Of a stretch of 64,000 bases of DNA, positions 48,200 through 60,387 are shown piece after piece (the stretch's first letter is position 1; every line of letters begins with the position of its first letter). The position numbers and the translations under genes are program-made. Source of the DNA: Blasia pusilla (Eukaryota > Marchantiophyta > Marchantiopsida > Blasiales); NCBI GenBank assembly GCA_050084515.1, contig CM114272.1:55056001-55120000 (forward strand). Reading direction: 5' to 3'. Below the pieces are notes generated by a model. That model did not search any database. It saw only the letters and a list, made by a program, of their open reading frames with translations, and was not told the origin of the DNA.

Positions 48200-49375
48200 C
48201 AGAAGTAGGGTGGTGCAGATGGTCCCCAAGTTACATCTTTCACTCTTGCAAAGTCTCAACCCAAATGAAGTTGTGACCACAATCTAAAAAATGACCTTTT
48301 TGGACCTGAACTAGTAAACCTTGAATGAAAAGAAAAATCTTCTAATTTTTCATCTTCTCCAACTTTCCCATCTTGAGTTGAAATTTGGTAGACATTATCG
48401 CCTAGGTGTATTTAGCACACAAAGTTTCAAACAAAATGGAGTTGTGACAAAAAACTCAAAAATTAATAAGTCCTTTTTGGACCCTAACCATCAAACCTTC
48501 AATCAAAATAATATTTTTTAATTTTTCATCTAGTCCAAATTTTCCATATTTAGCTGGAATTTGGCCCACACGCTCCCCAAGGAGCATGTTCCACTCCTGC
48601 AAAGTTTCACCCATAGTGGGATTGTGAGCAAAACCTCAAAATTTGGTTAGTCCTTTTTGGACCCGAGCCATCAAACCTTCAATCAAAATAAGGTTTTATC
48701 ATTTTTCATCCAGTCCAAATTTTTCATCTTGAGGTCGAATTTGGCCCACATGATCTCCAAGGTTCATCTAGCACTATTTCCAAGTTTCAAGCAAAATGGA
48801 GTTGTGACCAAAACCTCAAAAATTAATAAGTCCTTTTTGGATCTGAACCATCAAACCTTCAATCAAAAGAAGTCTTTTCCAATTTTCATCTTGTGAAAAT
48901 TTTTCATCTTGAGCTGAAATTTGGCCCACATGGTCCCCAAGGTGCATGTTCCACTCTTGCAAAGTTTTATCCACAATGGAGTTGTGACCAAAGCCTCCAA
49001 AATTGGTAAGTCCTTTTTGGACCCGAACCATTAAACCTTCAATCAAAAGAAGATCTTTTAATTTTTCATCCTGTGCAAATTTTCCATCTTGAGCTGAAAT
49101 TTGGCACACATGGTGCCCAAGGTGGATCTAGCACTCTTGCAAAGTTTCACCCAAAATTGAGTTATGAACAAAACCTCAAAAAAGGGTAAGTACATTTTAG
49201 CCCCAAACTATAAAACCTTCCATAAAAAGAAGGTTTTTTCATTTTTGATCATGTCCAAATTTTCCAAGTTGTCTTTGTAGAACTCTTGAAAATTTTTGAG
49301 CAAAATGGAGTTGTGACCACGAGTTCAAAAATCACGCTTACCAATTTGACCTTCAATGTAAAAATCATTACTCTA
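48200..49375. repeat. Tandem array, about six units of 180 bp
   Basis: The word TCCTTTTTGG recurs at 48,471, 48,651, 48,831 and 49,011, exactly 180 bp apart, with degenerate equivalents near 48,293 and at 49,191. Each unit carries in order a GAGTTGTGACCAAAACCTCA-like stretch, the TCCTTTTTGG word, AACCATCAAACCTTCAATCA, TTTTTCATC, GAAATTTGGCCCACATG and CTTGCAAAGTTT. Since 180 is a multiple of three, minus-strand frames repeat every 60 codons (open at 49,109-48,816), but stops in other units argue against a real protein. The array lies just beyond the 3' end of the hAT transposase. Confidence 0.95.
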
Positions 49376-49567
49376 TTAGGCTATTAGCGAGAAGGCTATA
49401 AAAAGGAATGTCATAAAAATGACATTCTTACAATAGTCAACAAAAAACAAGTTTGCTACAACTATTTACGAATCCGTCTAACTAAATTCACTTATTACTC
49501 TTCTAGTCTAGGTCTATGGTTGGGTTTGATGGATTAAGATGTAAGCGGGAATTTGTATTTGAATGGT

Positions 49568-51595
49568 TCAAAGTCGGGTGGATCGGCGACGAGTTCCTAT
49601 TGCAGTTGTTTCATCATCGGAGGAAATGTATGAACTATCCATGCCATGAATGATGGGTTGAGAGTTTGGAACTATAGGTATGAGAACATCATTATAATTA
49701 GGTTCATCAACTAAGTCCACCGTTTGAACGCTCAAAGATTGTGGAGGAGTATCCCGCATAGGTTCACTAGACTCGATGGAATAATTCTGAACTCCTACAG
49801 GTGCAACAATCAGAGGGTCGTAGGTTGTGTTAGGAGAAGTGCTGGGCAGATTGGCTTCTCTTGAAGTCCTCCGTTGTTGCTCTTCCTCGTGCTCTCGGAT
49901 CCAATGTTCCATTTCAGCATCATCTTCGTCTCTTCCAAGCCCCTCGGAGTCAAATTTTTCAATGTTGCTGATATGAGTATCCTCCCTCCCTTCGATGCCA
50001 TAAATTCCACATATCATATCCACCTCCTCTAGGTCCTCATCTTGCAAGTCGAGGTTATCTTCATGATTACCATCACAGTTTCTTGCATGCAAGCAATAGA
50101 TTGACTATCATCTTCTACTAACCTTCTAACTTGTTCTTGTCCATCCCTTTCAGAAAAGTATTGCTCGTACAAGAGCGCTTATCTTGATTTGCGAGAAACA
50201 CTCTTGTCTCCAAACCGTGAGTTTGTGTAGATGTATACAAAATCCCTCGCACGCTCATTGGTCAATTTATTCCTGTCCTTGTTATGGATGAAACCATAAC
50301 TACTCCAATTTTTCTTTGTTAAAGAAGATGAAACCACAGACTTAGCCACAGAGCGCAATATTGGTCCACCTTGACCGTGTATGCTCCACCAATCAGAGGG
50401 GCCAAGTGAATCAAAAACTTCCCTACCAAGCTCATCCACACATAGTTCCTGATGGTTCACAATGTTGCCCAACTCTCGCAAGCAAGTAGCCACATAAGAA
50501 TTAGCCTTGGTGACATTGAGGCCATGCACTCCCTTTGCATAAAGTTTCAGATATTATTTGGAATATCTCATGCACTCAACATTTGAAATGACATCTTGAA
50601 CATAATCAAGAAGATTATAAGTGGCGAGAATATAGCCTATTGCATGTAACTTGTTGTGTATAAGTGCCCATCGCCTAGAAATAACATCAAGCATTTTCAT
50701 AGCTCTAGATATTATGACAAAATAACTGCGATGTCCTCCATCCACACCAAGCCATGGAGTTATAGGAAAAGAATGAGAAACAATCGTCTCTTCATTGGAT
50801 TGGTTTAATTTCCATGAATTTGGCCATCATCCAAGTTATAGTCTTCATAAATACTACCACCTCACGAGCTTGTGCAAAAATCATGTCCATCCAAGGCCAT
50901 TTATCCCACTCGTCGCAGACTAGATCAAGAGAATGTGATACGCATCCATCCCAATGAATACGAAGAAACTTTGCTTCAATAAGTTTTCATGTTGTTCGCT
51001 CATTGCTAGCATTGTCTGTTATAAGTTGCAACACATTCTCTAGACCGATGCGCATGATAGTCCTCTCTATATGACATGCCAACCATTCCGCTGTTTGGGA
51101 TTCCCCGTTGGCGTCAACTAACTCAATCATGACCTCCTCTTGTGGACACGAGACCATGATGTTCACTAAAGACTCTCTCCTCATGTTGGTCCAAGAATTC
51201 GTCATGATCATGGCCCCCAAATGCAAATTGTCCAGTATGCCATTCACCTTTTCCTTCACCTTCCCCATATGTTTCTCAAGTACGGTGGTGCGCAACAAAT
51301 TGTAACTAGAACCTAAGTAACCCTTCACCTTTGTTGTTGCCAACACTTATTGTTTGAAAGCATCTTTCCGTACAACGGTGAATGGTATTCCACATTTGTA
51401 GAAACACTTTGCCCACATGTCATTCGCATCTTCTATTCCTTGGATGTTGAAAGAATCCCTCAGATCGGCTTGCTTCTTCCCAAAACTACTTCTCTCTCGA
51501 ATGGGCCCGACAATTCCTCTGCATTCCTCAAGACTATCCCTCGGTGGTATGTCCACAATCCCATCAATATTTCCCTTCCAAAATTAACTTGAAAT
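49568..51595 (-). pseudogene. hAT transposase, DUF659 type, degenerate
   Basis: Minus-strand pieces in family order. 51,556-51,347: N-terminal part before DUF659 (ANDMWAKCFYKCGIPFTVVR). 51,346-50,987: DUF659 (LGAMIMTNSWTNMRRESLVN, then ELVDANGESQTAEWLACHIE and VLQLITDNASN), including the D of the DN pair expected of the catalytic triad. 50,745-50,554: middle part. 50,529-50,179: hAT C-terminal dimerisation domain (SDWWSIHGQGG, then NWSSYGFIHNKDRNKLTNER). 50,092-49,568: an acidic, serine-rich tail without a known domain. Frames change between pieces and some joins contain stops. The BED finger expected before 51,595 is not seen in the AT-rich 51,600-52,250. Confidence 0.88.
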
Positions 51596-52265
51596 TACAA
51601 GTATAGGTTTTTTCCTAAATGATGAAATATTAATTTAAAATTTAAAAATAAAAAGAAGAATTTGATCAAAATAAAGAGCTACAAAAATGTTTTTGAAATA
51701 AAAAATTTTATTTGAGTTTATTTAAAAGAAAAAATTTAAATTTATTTGCTCATTTCTATTCAAAACTTACCTTAGTATAGGGAAAATCAAACAATAATTG
51801 GGAAACAAACAGGCTTCCCAATTAAAGTCCTAAATAGTATGATATAGGCCCATTAGGAAATTAAAATACACTTCTTGGATATTAAATATTTTATAAAATA
51901 AAAAATAAAAAATCCTTATATCAAGTATAAGTTCAAGATATTCGAATATATGCAAACGTTTTTTAATATTAATAAATTACATATTTAAATTTATATCAAA
52001 CAAAACTTTCAATTGTCGTACTTCCACCTTATCCGAGGATTTATAAACCAAGAGAAAACTTTCATCCATTTCATGAATTCACTTCATGGACAACATCTGT
52101 GACTGGCTCACTTTCACAAGTCTCCTCAGTGAAATATTTTGAAATGTATTTACAATAAATAAGGAGTACCCCACAAAACATCTGGATTGACAGGAACCTA
52201 ATACTTATGTACATTACAAAAATATAAATATGAACTCATTCTATCTAATCTGATTCATCAACAGA
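51596..52265. other. AT-rich spacer or intron between transposase and unknown ORFs
   Basis: No coding signal. Very AT-rich, unlike the coding pieces on both sides. It could be an intron of the transposase gene leading to a lost BED exon, or intergenic space within the element. Confidence 0.35.
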
Positions 52266-54483
52266 TATGTATATAACACCGGTGCAGACGTCTCACCAAC
52301 TCTTCCTCCTCTTCCCCTAGCTCTAGTCACGTGCGTCCCACTTCCACGAGGAATAGTCCTCTCCAACTCAACATTGGCTTCACCATCATCTGTTTCTTGT
52401 GTTGGCTGTGTCGGAAATATCTCCCACTCTCTCTCGAAGAATCTAAAGAGTTCCTCCTATATTCGACGAGGGTAATGGTATGTTCGAGGATATCCGCCTG
52501 CAGTCCTTTGAGGAATATCTTGCCATAAGAAAGGTGGCAAGATCAATTTGAGTCTTCTCAAAACAAGGTCATCCACCAATGGATTTTGATGATGGTTTAG
52601 CACAAGTTGTCGAGTTGTGTTGAGGGCGTCTCGAACTTCATGTGGATTCAACCCCTTAGCAAAGAAGAAGTTTACCCCCTCTCGATTTTGTAGATCAATG
52701 GCTGTTCTGTGGATGAGGTCTCCTCGATCGTACATATCAATGAAGCAAACCAGCCACGCTCGCATTGCACGATAAATCCTCTATTGATGAGGGATTTGAA
52801 CCACCCCATCTATGCTCACCTCCGGGTTATAGTTTGATCAAGGGCTACGATGTTTCAAACGGAAAGTGAAAGTTTCTTGCTCTTGGGTTCGCTTGCAATA
52901 TGTGGGTAGTGCATTTCCATCAAGATGCAGAAAGATATGCCGAAAAGGTGATAGAGTCTTCTTGACCAAGCTTGTCTACAACTTGGACACTTGTGAGATA
53001 GTAACATGGCCTTTTGAAGACAATATGGATGCCAATAACAAGCTTTACATGTGCCTGTCACGTAGCAACCTTCTGCAGCAATGAGATTGAAGTAGATCAT
53101 GCATTTGGGCCAATTCTTTAGTGTGAGGGCCCCTCCTTCACTTATTGTGATTTCCTTCATCCAATCAGGAAAATCTTGCACTTGTGTGCTCGGATTGAGA
53201 GGTGTTGGTGCCAACATCATAGAGGTATAGTTCGCAGCAGTTGGATCTACGAGATTGTTCCATGCTGCACGTAGAGTTGGAGGCCACAACTTCTCGATAG
53301 GTTGAAATAATATCATAGTAACCTCCTTCACGATACAACCCTCAAGTAGAGTTATCTCGGGGTGAGTTCTCCCATGTTACTCGCAACAGTTCATCCATCT
53401 CTTAGTGTCATTTTGCCATGATGTTTTCGTATGGTCTCCTCCACTGCTCTGTGTGGTCGACCATTACAACTCTTTACCTCCTATGGAGGTCATCTCTGGC
53501 AATAGATTCGTTCAAAAGCCTCTTCATCTCTCTCTTCAATCTGATATGCTCCTCAAAAAGTTCTTCATACTTCCCCTTCAAAACGTTGTATTCCGTGGCT
53601 AAATCAACATTGCGTTGGGAATTTGTTATTAAACTCTCTAATTTTGAGAGACGAGATATTACCTTGCTATTATCCAAAGCACTCTCCCCACGAAAGGTTC
53701 AAGGAAGAGCACCGCTGTGTACAAGGCGATCAGAACTCTCCCTGGGCTCATCAAAGCTCGTACTACGACCTACATAGAGGTCATTCAAACCATCTTGTAT
53801 ATCCTTTGCCCCCATCTGCACTCGCCCTTCATATATCTCCACTCTCGTCAAATATCTCTTTTCAACACGATCATTTCTCCTATGACCATCCAAGGAAGAT
53901 AGTATGGCTCTAAGGCTTCTTGACAATCCACCTTGATGATAATGGTGTGATGATGCTTGTGGTGATGAAGCTTCCACTCTTGCTCGTTTAAAGTGTAACA
54001 GTGGGGTTATACTATCTTCTTCTCTAGGTCTCTTATCTCTTCTTGAATACCCCTCATCCTTATCGCCATACTGAACCTCCATATCCTTCATTAACTTAGC
54101 GACTTTGAGTTGAACAAATACCTTGCTCACTAACTTCCTCTTCCTCTTGGGGAGATCTTCGTACTTTTGGACGCCATTAAATAAAGCCCAATCCTTTGTC
54201 CACTCATTCTCTTCCACTTTCCTTGCAAATTATCCAATCGCACGCTCGAGCCACTTCAGCCGCGACTTCTTGAACTCTCCTTTCAGAATTGTGAATCAAT
54301 GGCGCTATTCAAGTGCTCCTTAAATTCATTTTCCGTGACGAATTTTGAGACCGTCTTCTTGTTTACCTTTGCGGGGATCTCTAGTGTCGGTCTTTCAAGG
54401 GGTTCTTTCTCTCTTCCGTCGTCCTCATTGTTGTGAGGTCTAAGGCCTTCATGAGATGGCAACTCCATCTTGTCTTTTACCAA
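52266..54483 (-). pseudogene. Unknown protein(s) with a coiled-coil segment, in pieces
   Basis: I do not recognise the family. Minus-strand segments in order: 54,483-54,283 (acidic N-terminus), 54,217-53,699 (WALFNGVQKYEDLPKRKR, then a basic and Ser-rich region), 53,677-53,474 in the same frame after one stop (LATEYNVLKGKYEELFEEHI, then LKREMKRLL, a likely coiled coil), a frame change, 53,331-52,855 (TLRAAWNNLVDPTAANY, PTPLNPSTQVQDFPDWMKE, then a Cys/His-rich stretch CYVTGTCKACYWHPYC and CPSC), and 52,765-52,457 continuing after one stop to ~52,270 (RAWLVCFIDMYDRGDLIHRT, ending in an Arg-Gly tail). Long readable stretches with few stops suggest one gene of roughly 700 codons that decayed recently. 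It lies between a kinase-like gene and an hAT transposase, all on one strand. Confidence 0.5.
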
Positions 54484-54604
54484 AATACAAAAAAAGGTGA
54501 TTTAGAAATTATGCCAATAATAGTGATACAATGACACACGATACATCCATAGATCAATCAAGTTTCATCATTTACAAAAATTCATAGTAACACGTTCATC
54601 TTTT

Positions 54605-56040
54605 TGAACCAAGTCTTCCATTTCTCATGAAAAATATCCAATCCTCAAACGGATTTACAATCATTATTATTGGCCTCAATCCCGAATCTACGTCGTCTAC
54701 ACCTGATACTTTTGCATTTGCTCTAATATATGCAATAAGATACTCTAAGCTTTTACAATCGGAGGAATTCAAAGCTAATGCCCACTTTCAAATCCTTTCC
54801 AAATAAGTAAATCTAATGTTCGCTTGGGCATTCCCAAGAGAGAGGTTGTATGTTACATAGTTCAAATTCTTCAAAATTATTCCTAGGGCATAGATTTCAA
54901 TGGCCTTGCTTAAAGGGAGATTCTAAGGCCCTGCTGTCAAATTCGATGCTCCATGCCCAACATGATTTTTTTGTTCATGCTACCACCATCTATGAGGTGA
55001 CTCTAAGATTTCATCAGTCCACATAGCATTTTCCCAATCTCCAACGCCGATGTATGGGCTACAATTGGATTCAAAATGGATGAACATGTTCATAGCATGG
55101 AGGTCGGTATGAAAAATCCTACGCTTGTGGATAGTCTCCATGGTACCAAGAAGGGCAACCAAAAGCTAAACGACATTTGATGCTATTGCGAGATATTTCA
55201 TATTTTCCAACTCATCTACATTACCCCTACCGTTCTTCAAGTTATGGCATGCTCGCAGCCAATTTTCAAGGTGCCCACCATTCCAATATGGAAAAAGGGC
55301 ACGCGGTGGATCCTTGATTAACCTTCCCACCATACGAACAATACCGCGATGTAAAATACCCGCAAAAAACTCCTCGCGCATCATCGATTTTCTAGAACAT
55401 GATAGAGATAATTCCTTATACACCTTCATGAAATAGTATATATCTTCCCTAAAGCTATAGGTTCCGTTCATTTTACAATGGTACAAAATTCTATGTGAAT
55501 CGGTTCCCACAATATCTCTTGGATCATGTCCTACTACTACATTTGTATCAGAAATCAATGTTATTAATATTGCACATGGAATTTTCAATGTCAACCCTAG
55601 AGGAGTACTATGTCCCTTCAAAATACGTTGAGCACTTCTTAACTCTACACAAAATCTTTCTAGGAGAGCCGACTCTGTAGCATTATGCTTCTTATCCTTG
55701 TATATCTTGAGATCGACATACGTTCTCTCTATGTTAACACCTTATTGGGCACAAAATTTAGTTTGCGTCTCAGCCTCCGTGAGATCCACTTCCCAATCAA
55801 ATGACTTTGCCACTCTATTGGAAAATCTTTGCAATTCCAAGGTGTAGTCATGGAAACCATCCATACCCCTCAAAATGTAGGATTGTCTCTTTTCTAAAGA
55901 AATCTGGAAAAACCAGTCTAATTATGCCTCTCTTACGGCCATGTTGAAATCATTCCTTGAATTTACTCTTTGCCTCTTGGCACCAAGGTTGGACTCATTT
56001 TGGTTCTCTCCTGCTCTCGATAACCCAACCCCACTAGCCA
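54605..56040 (-). pseudogene. Kinase-like pseudogene, co-oriented with the transposase
   Basis: From ATG 56,040 (MASGVGLSRAGENQ) a single minus-strand frame is readable to ~55,163 with two TAA stops (~55,925 and ~55,745), and continues after another stop. Kinase-fold features in order: a possible beta-3 lysine region (YVDLKIYKDKK, ~55,725), REEFFAGILHRGIVRMVGRL (alpha-C and beta-4), ALFPYWNGGHLENWL (hinge), the catalytic loop HTDLHAMN at 55,088-55,111 (consensus HxDLxxxN), and GDWE at 55,031-55,042 in place of DFG. A subdomain IX-like IYALGIILKNF lies at ~54,880. No clear Gly-rich loop is seen. Whether the intact parent is an active kinase is unknown, because DWE keeps the metal-binding Asp but not the Phe-Gly. 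The gene is dead here, but its reading frame is well kept. Confidence 0.7.
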
Positions 56041-56540
56041 TTTCCCTCCGATGAAGAAGATGATAAATAAAAGGGAAAGAAATATACGGATCCGTGAATG
56101 ATGGAATGGCGGTCTAAGTTTAGGGTTGGGCCCTCAAAGGGAATAGGTAGATATGGGCGTGTTTAGATAAGGTTCCTTGATCACCTCCACATCCCCGATG
56201 TGCTAAGAAGAACCAATGAAACAAATCTAAACACTCGAGTCTATGAATGGGAAATCTCAAAATCACCAAACAAATTTAGTGACAGAAGAGATTTCCACAC
56301 TCACAAACACTCACCTAATGTGGGGTCAATTGGAGTTTCTTTAGGATTCAACAAGGAGCGCAAATATCCAAGTTGGTCCCAAATAAAATCCAAGTAACCC
56401 CAAAAGGCACGCAAGGGATTTCCCCAAAATTCCTAGTAATCTTGAAAGCCCTTAGCCCTCAAGGCACCATAGAAATTTGGAGCCTAATCCAAAATATCAC
56501 AAAAAAACTGAGAAAATCTGGAAAATAAGGAATAATTAGG
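56041..56540. other. Sequence upstream of the kinase-like gene, no gene recognised
   Basis: If the three minus-strand genes form one element, its 5' end and right terminal repeat should lie here or slightly further right. I could not find a terminal inverted repeat by eye. A C9 run starts at ~56,556. Confidence 0.3.
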
Positions 56541-56559
56541 TTTAATCCCTAACCCCCCC

Positions 56560-57130
56560 CCCATTTGTACATTTGGGGGCCCCTTTTGGGCCCTTTCCTT
56601 ATGGGTTTTACCCAATAGGGAGAGGGGAGGGGAGTGGGGCCAAGATCGAACTTGGCCCCAACCACTCATAGCCACCCACATGTCCCCGCGGGGTTTGTGG
56701 GATGCGAGCTCCACATGGGCCTTGGTGATTGGCCCTCTAACGGTGGGTTACGGTGGGCTACCGTCGGGGCGACGGTGTGCGGGCTACGATGGGGATGATA
56801 GTATGTGGGCTACGGCGGGCCCTCGTGCGGGCTACGAACGGAACCATGTGGTGTCACCCAATTGGGGGCTCACGGGCCCACATGCAGGCTTTGCCACGTG
56901 CTAGATACGGGCCCTAGAGCCCGCATGCGGGCTAGGGCCGAACGTGACGAATTAGAGGGCGCAACGCGGGCCCAACTTGTCTGCGATGTAGGCTGACCTA
57001 AAAATAGGCATCAAGCGTGATGCGCACTGGCCAAGCAAGGGTGGAATGCTTGGTGACGCAGATCCCGGTGTGGGCAATGCGGGCAATGCGGGCTCATGGA
57101 GCCCGCACGGACATGTCCATCCTCGGGACA
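56560..57130. repeat. GC-rich GCGGGCT/GGCCC-word repeat with a short hairpin
   Basis: A GC-rich island with many short inverted words (GTGCGGGCTACG, GAGCCCGCATGCGGGCTAGG, GGGCCCACATGCAGGC). It includes a perfect 9-bp hairpin GGGGCCAAG/CTTGGCCCC at 56,636-56,644 and 56,651-56,659. The style matches the islands at 41.2 and 46.4 kb. It directly precedes the second gypsy relic. Confidence 0.7.
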
Positions 57131-57369
57131 GACCTTAGTCCGCGGGCATAAACTTTATCCGTGTGCAACCTTGTGTGGGTATCGTCTACTCCAAGTAGAC
57201 ATAGTTTCCCTAATGAAACCTTCAAATGGTAGGTGGATAACCATCCCCGAATAGTTGCATACCTCAACGTATCCCGATGCTATGCAATCGCCAAGTTTTC
57301 AAACGTCATGGGCATCACTCTCCGAAATAACTCAACCCTTTGAGAACATACTCACATCCATACATGAGG

Positions 57370-59310
57370 GTCATCAAGGTTCAACATCTCACCAGAATCA
57401 CGACAAATGGCCATAGGTAGATCCGGCTCTCGGCTATAAAAAGTAGAAAGTACGGTGAGAGAGACGCTAAGGATGCGTGCACGTTAAATCTATATCTCAT
57501 CGCCAACCACGGAAACTGGAGGTCCCAATCTCCTAGGTTACCTCTGTGGAACTCCATATCTTGGTCTGTCAACACCTTAGCTGGTGCACCGTAATGACTC
57601 AACACTCAATCTAGGAAGGCATACGCTACTCCCTCACTCACTTTGTCAGGCAATCAAACCAACTCTATCGACTCCGATAAGTGTTTGACCATCACCAACA
57701 CAGAATGATTATGGCGTTGCGTCAAAGGTAAAGATCTTGCAAAATCCAAACTCCATCTATATCCTAAATCCAAGACGGAAGTGGATGCAATTGTGGAGTC
57801 AGAGCATTGAACATTGCTCGCACCCTATCACACACCATGCATCTGGCAACAAATAGTTGAACGTCACTCTGAATACCTCGCCACCAATATTGTATCTAAA
57901 GCAAATTGTACCTCCACTTCACTCCAAAATGATCCAACTCCTAGTGGGCATGACGCACCAAACGTGCTTTTTATGAAGGATGAGGTACTACACCTACTCT
58001 ACCATCCTCCCAAACTCGCAACACATGTGTCCTCTCCCATCGGAACCGTCTAGCTTGCTGTAGGATCCGATCCCACTCTCTAGCACCCACTATGCTCGAG
58101 ACGTTGCATGTATGCATGTACTCCAAGACTACTCCATCCTTATGAATATCTCGGCCACTGGTCGTCTCCTCATTGGCCTCTCGATCTAAGGACTCGTCAT
58201 TGAAGTCTCAACAATTTGGCTCCCCATAGCCAACAAGCCCAAATAAGCTGGCAGGTGCCATCTTGACACCAACTCCTCGTTACTCTCTCCATGCCGACGA
58301 GCTCCTGTCGCTTGCCGAATAAGTAACACTTGAAATGTTTGACAACCCATACTGCAGCCAAGCACTCACCCTTATACGAGTTGTATTTTGCCTCTGTAGT
58401 GTTGTTCGAGCAACTAGCGTAAGCCACCACGAACTCTCTACCTTCATCGTCATGCATGGTGAGCACAACTCCAAGCCCCAATATGCTCCAATCTATATGC
58501 AATTGGAAAGGACGTCCCCCGATTGGTCTCTTTAATATAGGCATAGAAGTCAACCTATCCATATGCACCTCAAATGCTCTCTCTTCCTCCTCCCAGTGCC
58601 ACTCATGATCCACCTTTGTCAACAAGGTTCGCAACTTCCTAATCAAACTCAAACCCTTCACATACCAACGATAAAAGTTTGCCAATCTCATGAATGAATG
58701 AACTCGAATCACATCTGTAGCGCATGGAATGCCTGAAATAGCCTCTACCTTAGTCTATTGCATACCAAGGCCACTTGGGTATATGGTATGACCCACGTAC
58801 TTAATATGGTCATAGAAGAACTTGCAGTTCTCTGGATGTAGCTTCAGTCCATATAGCTGCAATCGTCAAAATACCTCCTCCAGATGTCGCTCATGCTCTT
58901 GAACCGTCTTTAGCACCACGGTTGAGGCTAAAAAATGAACTAAAGATCTTTGTATGCCCAATAGCATCAAAGCTCTCCTTAGGGGTGGGCATGGCATATC
59001 TATCGGACTTCGTTTGCCGATTGATAGGTCGGTAATCTCCACACATCCGCCTATTCGTCTTGTTGCCATGCACATATATACGGGCCACGCACAGGCTTGA
59101 TATAGGCCTTGTGAGGGCTTGTAGCTTGCATACCCATTTGATCGCTGCACGTTCCGGCCTTCCAAGCCTGCGCCGACAACTTGAGTACTAGAAAACCCGT
59201 GGGGGAAAGAGGGTCGGGGGAGACTTGTTGGGCATATTCGTGGAGAAGTTTGTTTCAGTGCAACCTTGCTTACAACTTCTTTGGGAAAGAGTACTAGGAG
59301 ATCCAATTCA
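57370..59310 (-). pseudogene. Ty3/gypsy relic: RT, RNase H, integrase
   Basis: Reads on the minus strand from the right. RT start at 59,088-58,960 (RRMCGDYRPINRQT, then DRYAMPTPKESFDAIG), then an abrupt jump to the late RT helix (HERHLEEVF, ~58,890), so the YxDD catalytic block between them is deleted. After a gap, 58,712-58,300 holds the thumb (HSFMRLANFYRWYVKG) and RNase H (FQLHIDWSILGLGVVLTMHD, VVAYASCSNN, AEAKYNSYKGECLAAVW-like). 57,605-57,381 is an integrase core piece (MLSHYGAPAKVLTDQDMEF, then FPWLAMRYRF, ASLASLSPYFLLF), itself internally deleted. The order RT-RNase H-INT is gypsy. No LTR is identified. It may belong to the same family as the gag-protease relic at 17-20 kb. Confidence 0.9.
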
Positions 59311-60385
59311 CTTCATAAGTTCTTGTACTATTTCCTCCTTAAGTTCTAATAAAGGTATCACAAAGACCCAAATTGGTGGTAAGGAGGATGGTTAAGAGGT
59401 CTTAGTAGACAAATATGAGTGTATTTTCTTAGGTGTGTGAATATACTTATATGTTGGGAAGATCAAGGATGTTTTTTTGTGTTTATGAATAGCAATATAT
59501 ATAATGTATATGCACACAAGAGAGGAGTTATTCTTATCCTAAGTATGTTACTAATATTTTTGTAATGCTTGCTTTCCATTCGTTGCCATTGAAACTCTGT
59601 GTGTTGTTGTGATACCCACAATTTTGTACTTTTGAAGAAATATATCTTTTTATTCAACGAAGACTCTTGTACATTATGATTTTGATTATTATTTATTATT
59701 ATGGGGAGGAATGAGTAAGATTAAAGTGAATCACGAAGCTCCAAGGAGAAGGCAGAGAGATAGAAAATCAAGGATTTGCCTAAGAGGAGAGAAGAATAAA
59801 ATAACGAACACTAGAAGAATTATGTGGTTTTTATGACTAGACTTTAAATGACTTGCCGAAAGAATGACTCAAAGTATGACTAAAATGGTTTAGTCCTAAA
59901 ATTTAGGGTTGCACAACTCACATAGTCATGCACTTATTACTAAAGTAGTTATCAACACCCTTTAGTAAAGACTAGTCGTACTAATTTCACTTGCCTAGTA
60001 ATACAGAGTCATAAGTAATGACTAGTCTGTTTTTGTGATCTCATGCTCCAATGGTAACGTATTTTTTAATGTTGTTGGGAAATATAAATATAAATATGTC
60101 CTACGTTCCTAGGGATAGTTTAGGGTTACCATCCCGGAGAAAATTTCATGATTTTTGGGCCCCATGTGGAGGGTGGAGGGTACAAAAAGCGACGCCAAAA
60201 AGGACTTAGAGGTTGTTGAGAAGGATTGTTTCGAGTCCTGATGGAATTTCCATTGTATCGTGAAGTTAACTTTTTCTCCTACCATTGGATGGTGATGAAA
60301 CCTGGCACACACCAAGGCCTGAAATCCTTCCACATCTTGAACGGTGCAGATCTACCATTTACCTCTCCGTGCTCCAACCAAAAAT
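59311..60385. other. No gene recognised
   Basis: AT-rich to ~60,100, then composition rises. No domain in any frame and no large repeat noticed. Confidence 0.4.
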
Positions 60386-60387
60386 CT

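Noticed and set aside
48816-49109. A 60-residue repeat protein encoded by the 180-bp array (minus strand)
   Set aside because: The frame is open for fewer than two units and broken by stops elsewhere in the array; the period being a multiple of three explains it.
48200-49375. The regularly spaced 180-bp repeats as a CRISPR array
   Set aside because: The whole unit repeats, with no unique spacers, in a plant nuclear context with no cas genes.
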